Below are positions 28,911 to 33,763 of a stretch of DNA of 33,763 bases, one piece after another. This DNA comes from a virus. The position numbers and the translations under genes were made by a program. Where the stretch lies: positions 1 through 33,763 of the IMG/VR virus record IMGVR_UViG_3300050821_008520; one strand, given 5' to 3'. Every line of letters begins with the position of its first letter. Position 1 is the stretch's first letter. The notes beneath the pieces were generated by a model, which saw only the letters and a list, made by a program, of their open reading frames with translations, did not search any database and was not told the DNA's origin.

Positions 28911-29062
28911 AACGGGCTCGAGCAGGAAAGCGTTTCTTTTATGCCATGGGACAACAGGACAGTGCCCGAAACAATTGGTACGGTAGTACTGGGGTCAAGG
29001 GTTTTTGGAGATTGCCTGATTGGGCACGTGATGCCTACATGGGCGGATTTTTTGGCTGGTAA
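28907..29062 (+). CDS. 51-residue basic aromatic protein
   Basis: Starts at ATG 28907 (ATGA overlap). The product MKRARAGKRFFYAMGQQDSA... is basic at the start and ends with an aromatic, Gly-rich WARDAYMGGFFGW. Function unknown. Confidence 0.58.
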   Translation: MKRARAGKRFFYAMGQQDSARNNWYGSTGVKGFWRLPDWARDAYMGGFFGW

Positions 29063-29073
29063 GGAGAACTGAA

Positions 29074-29358
29074 ATGGCAATCTCAAAAGTTAAACGACAG
29101 CTATTGATCAAGGCCCGAGAACGAATCATATGGGGTAAAAACGACCTCATTTGCTACGCGCTCATGGATGCTGCTAGAACTCAGGAGGAACAACACGCCT
29201 CTCACCTGTTAAGGAGTTATATCTCTCAACAGTTGGGTGGTGGCTGGATGAGACTTGAAATCTGGCAACGGGAGAACGGTTATGGTAACCGTGACAGGCA
29301 TCAGGTAAAACAAGACCGAATCAACTGGATCAGTTGGATGTTAGGAGAACTGGAATGA
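29074..29358 (+). CDS. Hypothetical protein
   Basis: The 94-residue protein (MAISKVKRQLLIKARERIIW...) has a basic helical N-terminus, a second helix (MDAARTQEEQHASHLLRSYI) and a C-terminal part rich in Trp, Arg and Asn. AAGGAGAACTGAA precedes the start. Charge suggests nucleic-acid contact; no family recognised. Confidence 0.68.
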   Translation: MAISKVKRQLLIKARERIIWGKNDLICYALMDAARTQEEQHASHLLRSYISQQLGGGWMRLEIWQRENGYGNRDRHQVKQDRINWISWMLGELE

Positions 29359-29564
29359 AATTGACCGAATGGTATCCCCCTCATATCAAGCCCGCTTACG
29401 TCGGGTATTACCAACTTTCCCGATCAGGAAGTGGAGGGAGGGAATTGGGTTTTCAAGGAATCCCACAATGGTGGGACGGTAATCAATGGTGCCACGGCGT
29501 TGACCCCTTGTGGCCCCTATGTTTCCAGAATAGGGAATGGCGAGGCATGGAGAAAGAAGAATGA
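29355..29564 (+). CDS. Small Trp-rich protein
   Basis: Start at ATG 29355 (MKLTEWYPPHIKPAYVGYYQ), overlapping the previous stop; a longer frame lacks a ribosome site. The 69-residue protein has the 'W.p...kP...G.Y' and QWWDGNQWC patterns typical of small phage proteins with a repeated Trp motif. Unknown function. Confidence 0.7.
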   Translation: MKLTEWYPPHIKPAYVGYYQLSRSGSGGRELGFQGIPQWWDGNQWCHGVDPLWPLCFQNREWRGMEKEE

Positions 29565-29713
29565 AAGATTCACATTTCAAGACGCCACGAACACTACGTG
29601 AGGCGTTTGGTGAAGATACACGACTTGGGGATAAGTTTCGCTCAGGGTTGGAATGGGCAGGGATTCTCCTGATTGGAGTTCTCATTGGGCTAATGCTTGG
29701 CTACAGAGGTTAA
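29561..29713 (+). CDS. 50-residue single-pass membrane protein
   Basis: ATG 29561 overlaps the upstream stop. The N-terminal 30 residues are charged (MKDSHFKTPRTLREAFGEDT); residues 30-48 form a hydrophobic segment (WAGILLIGVLIGLMLGY) followed by RG. Probably inserted in the host inner membrane. Role unknown. Confidence 0.65.
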   Translation: MKDSHFKTPRTLREAFGEDTRLGDKFRSGLEWAGILLIGVLIGLMLGYRG

Positions 29714-29714
29714 C

Positions 29715-29903
29715 ATGACACATCCAGACATTCTGATAGAGATTGACCGCGAAACGGAAACCCGCTGGATCACGTATGGCGAGAATCACTATCCCTTTCA
29801 GGAAAAAGGAGGTCGTGAAACCTACGCAGAACAAGATCCTGGACGTCTCGTGCATTATGGCACTGATAACGAGGGTTATTGGGAGTTTAAATTCTGGAAA
29901 TAA
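29715..29903 (+). CDS. 62-residue acidic hypothetical protein
   Basis: Start at ATG 29715 (MTHPDILIEIDRETETRWIT), one base after the previous stop. The product is acidic and aromatic, ending GYWEFKFWK, with a beta pattern. Not recognised. Confidence 0.62.
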   Translation: MTHPDILIEIDRETETRWITYGENHYPFQEKGGRETYAEQDPGRLVHYGTDNEGYWEFKFWK

Positions 29904-29975
29904 TTGGAGTTATATTCGGCGAGACTTTCAATTACAATATCAATGTGCGCGATGCACGAACAAACTGGAGTGAAC

Positions 29976-30176
29976 ATGAAGCTGAACGCAACGAACGCCG
30001 GGGCTTACCTGGTGTGCCATGACGATCAAAATAATTCCTACCTGCGCCTGGAATCGGTCACCGATGGCGGTATTGTCTGGTATCAATTCACAGACACTGG
30101 CTGGGAAGCTATTGATAACGGTCCCCTCGTCAAGACTCTCGAAACCAGCATTTCCGAAACCGTGGAAGGAATGTAA
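29976..30176 (+). CDS. Small beta-rich hypothetical protein
   Basis: Start at ATG 29976 (MKLNATNAGAYLVCHDDQNN) after TGGAGTGAAC. The 66-residue protein has alternating strands (SYLRLESVTDGGIVWYQFTD) and a helical end. A 72-nt gap upstream contains a TACAAT (29931-29936) but no convincing -35. Confidence 0.65.
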   Translation: MKLNATNAGAYLVCHDDQNNSYLRLESVTDGGIVWYQFTDTGWEAIDNGPLVKTLETSISETVEGM

Positions 30177-30179
30177 ATC

Positions 30180-30407
30180 ATGAACCAAAAGAAAGCCAAA
30201 GAACTGCGTCGCGCAGTGCGTTTTGAAGGTCTCGATCCCCGAGCCGTGAAGCCCGTGTTGATCGGCGCGCAATTCATCCCAGGAAAGCCAAGTCTCGTTC
30301 CTGGCCTGACACTCGCAACTCCCGGGTGCCATTTCCTGGGGCAACGTTCCCTGGATCCGAGCTGCGGTCGTTCGATTTACCAACAATACAAGAAGGAGGC
30401 AGCATGA
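30180..30407 (+). CDS. Small basic hypothetical protein
   Basis: The 75-residue protein starts MNQKKAKELRRAVRFEGLDP, a basic helix, followed by a Pro/Gly-rich part and SIYQQYKKEAA. The 'kakkLRr' start is common in phage proteins located near replication genes; function unknown. An ATGA overlap links it to the next gene. Confidence 0.66.
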   Translation: MNQKKAKELRRAVRFEGLDPRAVKPVLIGAQFIPGKPSLVPGLTLATPGCHFLGQRSLDPSCGRSIYQQYKKEAA

Positions 30408-30616
30408 GCGAAACCAATCAAAAGAAGCAAAAGGCATCGAAGCCCCACAAGCCCAGCAAGGGCGAGCGTCGGTCGTCGATGAAGACCAGCGGTTTCAAGG
30501 GGGCATTCGTGCCCAGCATGAAACACGTGAAACCGGGGTACTCGTCCAAACAAGCTGCCAACCTGCATCGTTGGCTGTTTGAACAATCCCGAAGCGCTGT
30601 TCAAGCAACGGAGTAG
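30404..30616 (+). CDS. Highly basic small protein
   Basis: Start at ATG 30404 after AAGGAGGCAGC. The 70-residue protein opens with a Lys-rich disordered stretch (MSETNQKKQKASKPHKPSKG) and has a helical end (SKQAANLHRWLFEQSRSAV). Likely to bind nucleic acid (inference). Confidence 0.65.
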   Translation: MSETNQKKQKASKPHKPSKGERRSSMKTSGFKGAFVPSMKHVKPGYSSKQAANLHRWLFEQSRSAVQATE

Positions 30617-30621
30617 CGACG

Positions 30622-30807
30622 ATGCCCCAATTCGCAGTGATCATTCATACGGAACTCAGCAAGGAACCCGTCCGATTCACGTGCATTGCCAAGGACTCCT
30701 TCGAGGCATTTGAAAAGGCCAAACAGGCCTATCCCTTGTGGAAAAGCCTGATGTTGGAAACAACCATGGTCCCGACGATCGATTGGGACTTCGACGGAGA
30801 ACAATGA
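30622..30807 (+). CDS. Small hypothetical protein
   Basis: The 61-residue protein (MPQFAVIIHTELSKEPVRFT...) shows a strand-strand-helix order with SFEAFEKAKQAYP, like small phage proteins with a '.A.s.eeA...' helix. It resembles in layout the 52-residue protein at 27240-27398. Confidence 0.64.
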   Translation: MPQFAVIIHTELSKEPVRFTCIAKDSFEAFEKAKQAYPLWKSLMLETTMVPTIDWDFDGEQ

Positions 30808-31091
30808 TGGATCAAGAGATCAAAGCCAAATGGGTTGTTGCCCTTCGGGGCGGTAAATACCAACAAGCTCGTTATCAACTCCGACATGACAACAGGTATT
30901 GTTGCCTCGGTGTACTCTGTGACGTTCAGGGACTTAGTCAAAGCAATCCTCTCTGGCAAGAAGCTTATCCCCTCCCTAATCTTCGGGGGGACATGTCCTT
31001 CCAGGACATGATGAAACTGTCCTACATGAACGACCACCATGATAGCAAGTCCTTCAGCGAAATCGCTGACTGGATTGAGGAGAACCTGTAA
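30804..31091 (+). CDS. Hypothetical protein with YCCLGVLCD motif
   Basis: Two ATG codons, 30804 and 30807, overlap the preceding stop. The protein (about 95 residues) contains KWVVALRGGKYQQARYQLRH and YCCLGVLCDVQGL, and ends FSEIADWIEENL. This 'W...Lrsg.y.q....L....CClGvlcd' family is common in phages of many hosts; its function is not established to my knowledge. Confidence 0.78.
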   Translation: MMDQEIKAKWVVALRGGKYQQARYQLRHDNRYCCLGVLCDVQGLSQSNPLWQEAYPLPNLRGDMSFQDMMKLSYMNDHHDSKSFSEIADWIEENL

Positions 31092-31092
31092 C

Positions 31093-31383
31093 ATGGGCAA
31101 AAAACAACAAAATGTAGTCCAACTGTTCAAGGATTTGGTTCCCCGAGCTCCATTCATTGACACCCCCCGACGAAAGTTGGCTCGGGAACGCAACTTCTGC
31201 AAACGGATCCTCAATTGCATCGAGTCCCTCGGCTTGTTCATGAGGAACAACAAGTGGCTGGGGGAGGCTCAATATCTCCAGCTAATTCGAGCAGTCAAGA
31301 CGGCTTCGTACTCGGTTGATTCCAACTGGTACGAGAAAATCGAAGCCCTCGAGAAGAGAGAACGACAAGGAAAACGGAAATGA
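31093..31383 (+). CDS. Basic helical hypothetical protein
   Basis: Start at ATG 31093 (MGKKQQNVVQLFKDLVPRAP). The 96-residue product is helical and basic (RRKLARERNFCKRILNCIES, IEALEKRERQGKRK). No match recognised. ATGA-coupled to the next gene. Confidence 0.64.
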   Translation: MGKKQQNVVQLFKDLVPRAPFIDTPRRKLARERNFCKRILNCIESLGLFMRNNKWLGEAQYLQLIRAVKTASYSVDSNWYEKIEALEKRERQGKRK

Positions 31384-31709
31384 CTGAAGATGAGGCAAAA
31401 CGATTTCCCATTGGGTCAACGGTAAGAATTGCCAATTACCTCAACGATCACCATGGGAAACAAGCTGTTGTCCTTCACCATCAAAAACGAGTTGGTGGTC
31501 CTAGATCTTGGATAGTAGTACTCGATAACGGAACCACCTGGAGTCATCGGGATTCATTGGAAATCGTGAATCCAGGGACCGCTCAACAGTCCGATGTTGA
31601 CAAATGGTTCGACGAGCAACTCACGAAAAAACCCGAGACCCAGAAGGAATGGCAACCCGATAAAGAGATTGATTGGGAATCCCATAAAGGCTTCATGAGG
31701 GGGTTGTAA
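31380..31709 (+). CDS. Protein with SH3/KOW-like N-terminus
   Basis: The 109-residue protein begins with a small beta-barrel pattern: FPIGSTVRIANYLNDHHGKQ, AVVLHHQK, WIVVLDNGTTWSHRDSLEIV (residues 9-64). It resembles SH3 or KOW folds that bind nucleic acid or protein. The acidic C-terminus is probably flexible. Coupled to neighbours. Confidence 0.66.
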   Translation: MTEDEAKRFPIGSTVRIANYLNDHHGKQAVVLHHQKRVGGPRSWIVVLDNGTTWSHRDSLEIVNPGTAQQSDVDKWFDEQLTKKPETQKEWQPDKEIDWESHKGFMRGL

Positions 31710-31912
31710 TGCAATTCACCGGGAAAAACCTGGTGATGGTATTGTGGGCCTTGAACGATGCTATCGCCGAGGTTCACAATCAAATCGCCACCTGCCCTGA
31801 CGTTATCCACCACGCTGATGCCATAGAGGAATACGAGAAACAAGAATTGGAGTACACAAAGTTGAAGAACAGGGTTGAAAAAGGGTGTAGGAAACTTGGA
31901 TTGATTGAATAG
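31709..31912 (+). CDS. Coiled-coil-like hypothetical protein
   Basis: The 67-residue protein is nearly all helical: VMVLWALNDAIAEVHNQIAT and IEEYEKQELEYTKLKNRVEK with heptad-like spacing. Shares one base with the upstream stop. Confidence 0.62.
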   Translation: MQFTGKNLVMVLWALNDAIAEVHNQIATCPDVIHHADAIEEYEKQELEYTKLKNRVEKGCRKLGLIE

Positions 31913-31922
31913 GAGAACGAAG

Positions 31923-32264
31923 ATGAATGAATGGAACGATGAAGGACACATTGCAAATCAGCAATATCAAGCATCCATGCAGGCAGCCTCATCAGTTAAG
32001 GTCATCTCAAAAGGACCATCAACACTTGGGGATGCAATTGACAATCTCGAGAAGGCCATCAATGGGGCCCTAATGGAACTGGAGACTTTGGGAGACGTGA
32101 TCAAGCCTATCTTGATTGATGATCCTGATATCGGTAAGACACCAGGAGAAAATCGCTCCATAGAGCCTGGTTCCCCGATGACTCAACGTATAAGAGGCCT
32201 GTATGAGTTGGTAACCCACCTCAACAGGCGAATTTGCGAGATGAGGCGCCACGTCAACGTTTAG
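31923..32264 (+). CDS. Hypothetical helical protein
   Basis: Start at ATG 31923 after AGGAGAACGAAG. The 113-residue product has helices at LGDAIDNLEKAINGALMELE (35-54) and MTQRIRGLYELVTHLNRRIC (85-105) joined by an Asp/Gly/Pro-rich loop. Possible oligomeric protein; not recognised. Last gene before a fresh promoter. Confidence 0.68.
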   Translation: MNEWNDEGHIANQQYQASMQAASSVKVISKGPSTLGDAIDNLEKAINGALMELETLGDVIKPILIDDPDIGKTPGENRSIEPGSPMTQRIRGLYELVTHLNRRICEMRRHVNV

Positions 32265-32276
32265 GGAAAATAGCGG

Positions 32277-32305
32277 TTGAATAGTCTTGCTCCCAGGGAT
32301 ATAAT
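32277..32305 (+). promoter_or_regulatory. Strong rightward sigma70 promoter
   Basis: TTGAAT (32277-32282), 17 bp, perfect TATAAT (32300-32305). Transcription should begin near 32312, just inside the first arm of a perfect hairpin. Confidence 0.82.
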
Positions 32306-32309
32306 ACAA

Positions 32310-32339
32310 ACATGCGCACTCGTTGATCGATGCGCATGT
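32310..32339 (+). promoter_or_regulatory. 5' leader hairpin or operator at transcription start
   Basis: ACATGCGCA (32310-32318) pairs with TGCGCATGT (32331-32339) across a 12-nt loop. At or just past +1 it can be a 5' stem that stabilises the mRNA, or an operator half-site pair. It is not a terminator (only TTTCCC follows). Confidence 0.65.
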
Positions 32340-32362
32340 TTCCCTTACGACTGGAGCTAATA

Positions 32363-33055
32363 ATGGATCGCGAAAAAGCCCTCAGCAAGATTAACAAGCT
32401 CATGAACCTGGCCAACAATGAGGCCGCGTCCGAGGGCGAGGTTGACAATGCCCTGCGTCAGGCTGAAGCCTTGATGCGCAAATTTGCCATTGACATGAGC
32501 GAGGCCCTTCAAACTGGGAAAAAGCCCGCGTTTGACTGGCAACAAGATTCGACCTATTTTGGTCAAGGCAATAAGTCCAATCCTGTCTGGTATCAATGGA
32601 TGGCTGTTGCAGTTGCTGATTTCACTGATACCATTGCTTCAAACATAAAGGATGTGCAAGGAGCTGGTGTCAAGTTCCGTGGCCATTCCGATGATGTGGT
32701 ATTCGCCACCTGGCTGATTGATTGCCTGAAGGAACAGCTTCGTCGAGCAACGCGAGATGCCAAGTGCGGCTCCCCAGAGAACCGTGAGACCTTTCGCAAG
32801 GCATTTGCGCGAGGTGTGGTCATAAAAATCCGTGACATCCGAAAGCAACGGGACCAGAAACTCCCTGGTAATGCCCTCGTTGTGGTGAATACCAAAATCG
32901 TTGAGCGAGATGCCCACTTTGGTGAAGCAAAGTACAGGACCTCAAAGGCACGTACGATTGGCGATGCAACCATCTACCAGAAGGGAATTGAAGCAGGAAA
33001 GAATGCTTCGCTTCACAAGCCCATTACGAATCAATCGCGCCAGGCGCTGAATTAA
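32363..33055 (+). CDS. DUF2786-type protein
   Basis: Start at ATG 32363 after GGAGC; the longer frame begins inside the leader hairpin. The 230-residue protein opens with the DUF2786 pattern: ALSKINKLMNLANNEAASEG, then VDNALRQAEALMRKFAID (residues 5-47). A middle domain (WYQWMAVAVADFTDTIA, VFATWLIDCLKEQLRRATRD) follows, with a basic C-terminus (RETFRKAFARGVVIKIRDIR). DUF2786 proteins are common in phages and prophages and have no proven activity. Own promoter and leader hairpin suggest timed expression. Confidence 0.8.
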   Translation: MDREKALSKINKLMNLANNEAASEGEVDNALRQAEALMRKFAIDMSEALQTGKKPAFDWQQDSTYFGQGNKSNPVWYQWMAVAVADFTDTIASNIKDVQGAGVKFRGHSDDVVFATWLIDCLKEQLRRATRDAKCGSPENRETFRKAFARGVVIKIRDIRKQRDQKLPGNALVVVNTKIVERDAHFGEAKYRTSKARTIGDATIYQKGIEAGKNASLHKPITNQSRQALN

Positions 33056-33065
33056 GGAGTCAACA

Positions 33066-33227
33066 ATGAAAACAATCCTTATCCTAACCCTTTTCCTAGC
33101 CGCTTGTGGGGGAGGGGGTGATGATAGCCCTCAAACGTCCCCAGAGGTTCCCAAGTATCATGTGGTTGAGCCCACAACAGCACCAGCAAAGCCCGATTGT
33201 TCAACGACTTATCCTTGCGGGAAATGA
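33066..33227 (+). CDS. Small lipoprotein
   Basis: ATG 33066 follows AAGGAGTCAACA. The 53-residue product MKTILILTLFLAACGGGGDD has a perfect lipobox LAAC (residues 11-14) after a hydrophobic leader. A Pro/Thr-rich mature part with two more Cys follows (PDCSTTYPCGK). It should be lipid-anchored in the envelope. Phage lipoproteins of this size serve as superinfection-exclusion factors or outer spanins; no partner inner spanin is evident, so exclusion is slightly favoured. Confidence 0.72.
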   Translation: MKTILILTLFLAACGGGGDDSPQTSPEVPKYHVVEPTTAPAKPDCSTTYPCGK

Positions 33228-33229
33228 TC

Positions 33230-33319
33230 ATGGAAGAAAAGGTTCTCATTGGGATATTGTTCTCCCTGGCTGCTGCCCTCGTTGTCTACACCTTTTGCAT
33301 TGCTGTTTTGGGGATGTGA
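33230..33319 (+). CDS. 29-residue membrane peptide
   Basis: ATG 33230, two nt after the lipoprotein stop. MEEKVLIGILFSLAAALVVY and a short tail form a single hydrophobic helix. It has no close ribosome site, so it may be coupled to the lipoprotein. Confidence 0.5.
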   Translation: MEEKVLIGILFSLAAALVVYTFCIAVLGM

Positions 33320-33320
33320 A

Positions 33321-33431
33321 ATGTCCAAGTTTCAAGAACTCAAATTGCTAGCTTTCGCCGCGTATGTCCTGGGATGTGGACTGCTGGTGAGTGCCACTTC
33401 TTACTTCATTGTTTCGGGGTTCCTGGAATGA
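33321..33431 (+). CDS. 36-residue membrane peptide
   Basis: ATG 33321, one nt after the previous stop; its stop overlaps the next ATG (ATGA). Residues 8-32 are hydrophobic (LLAFAAYVLGCGLLVSATSY). With the lipoprotein and the preceding membrane peptide it forms a three-gene envelope cluster. Confidence 0.52.
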   Translation: MSKFQELKLLAFAAYVLGCGLLVSATSYFIVSGFLE

Positions 33432-33763
33432 AGCGCAAATTCACGCACCATAATGCCTGGCAACCTGAGGAAATCAAGATCCTTGAGGAAAACTGGAACA
33501 ACAGAGTCCCAATCAGGATGTGGGCAGATCAGATCCCGGGTCGGAATTTGTCAGCCATTATCTGCAAGGGTCGGCAACTTTACGGGGCTCGAGCATTAGC
33601 CGAGAAGAGTGAGTGCTTGACCTGGAGAGCCATCAAACAAGTGATGAAAGATGGTAACCTTCGATCAGCGCAGGAACTGGCCGGGATCACCAAGTTGAAC
33701 CAGGATTTCATCTTCCGCCAACTCCTAAGTCACAGTCCTGATGAAGTCCACATCAAGGATTAC
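33428..33763 (+). CDS. Myb/SANT-like DNA-binding protein, 5' part (cut by window edge)
   Basis: The open frame from ATG 33428 runs 112 codons to the window end. The N-terminus AWQPEEIKILEENWNNRVPI with ISAI-like LSAIICKGRQLYG (residues 10-53) follows the W-x-x-EE...L...W...P...R spacing of Myb/SANT-like HTH domains used by phage regulators and small terminases. The second part (TWRAIKQVMKDGNLRSAQEL) looks like a further HTH. A transcriptional or homing-type regulator is likely. Confidence 0.68.
   Translation, partial: MKRKFTHHNAWQPEEIKILEENWNNRVPIRMWADQIPGRNLSAIICKGRQLYGARALAEKSECLTWRAIKQVMKDGNLRSAQELAGITKLNQDFIFRQLLSHSPDEVHIKDY

Noticed and set aside
32330-32362. Upstream ATG extending the DUF2786 gene by 11 residues
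   Set aside because: It lies in the second arm of the leader hairpin and has no ribosome site, whereas ATG 32363 follows GGAGC and begins the conserved domain.
1-33763. tRNA genes, integrase, attachment sites, insertion sequences
   Set aside because: I looked for T-loop-like GTTCGANTC with acceptor pairing, recombinase motifs and IS-type inverted ends with a transposase; none was convincing in this window.

Overview
The window is part of a tailed-phage genome (Caudoviricetes) with a podovirus-like set of head and neck genes. These are a large terminase, a P22-type portal, an acidic scaffold, an N4-gp56-type major capsid protein, and P22 gp4-like and gp10-like neck proteins. Strong AAGGAG ribosome sites, sigma70-type promoters, a Sec signal peptide, a lipobox protein and a heptosyltransferase-like enzyme point to a Gram-negative host, perhaps a betaproteobacterium (weak inference). 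No integrase, lysis gene, DNA polymerase or phage RNA polymerase is visible, so lifestyle cannot be decided. Both window ends cut genes.

Layout. (1) 1-20.7 kb, minus strand: virion and packaging genes. They read from a clear promoter at 20.71-20.74 kb through small genes, a TerS candidate, TerL, two paralogous fibre-like proteins, portal, scaffold and capsid. A group of small head-associated genes separated by terminators follows, then neck proteins and Gly/Ala-rich ejection-type proteins. A three-gene block at 5.2-7.6 kb (winged-helix-like protein, TylF-type methyltransferase, methyltransferase-GT9 fusion) has its own promoter and looks like a moron that modifies a glycan. (2) 20.7-23.9 kb, minus strand: early or replication genes with a PrimPol-SF3 helicase protein, driven by a consensus promoter at 23.87 kb with a palindrome between its -35 and -10. 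(3) 23.9-26.9 kb: an unusual control region. It holds an array of eleven 13-bp palindromic iterons (likely origin) and then a roughly 956-bp island almost free of the dinucleotides AG, GG, CT and CC on both strands. The island contains three Gly-free and Pro-free ORFs and two strong terminators. Next come a segment G-rich on the minus strand, repeats flanking a leftward gene, two near-identical leftward promoters, and four copies of a TTGAGATAATCT motif. (4) 26.9-33.8 kb, plus strand: about 27 small, tightly packed early-type genes, many with ATGA overlaps. They include a DUF2786-type protein behind a promoter plus 5' hairpin, a small lipoprotein, two mini membrane proteins and a Myb-like DNA-binding protein.

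Transcription diverges from the control region: leftward into replication, packaging and morphogenesis, rightward into host-takeover-type small genes. The dinucleotide-depleted island next to the iterons is the most surprising signal. It is a nucleotide-level rule that spans genes, gaps and terminators.
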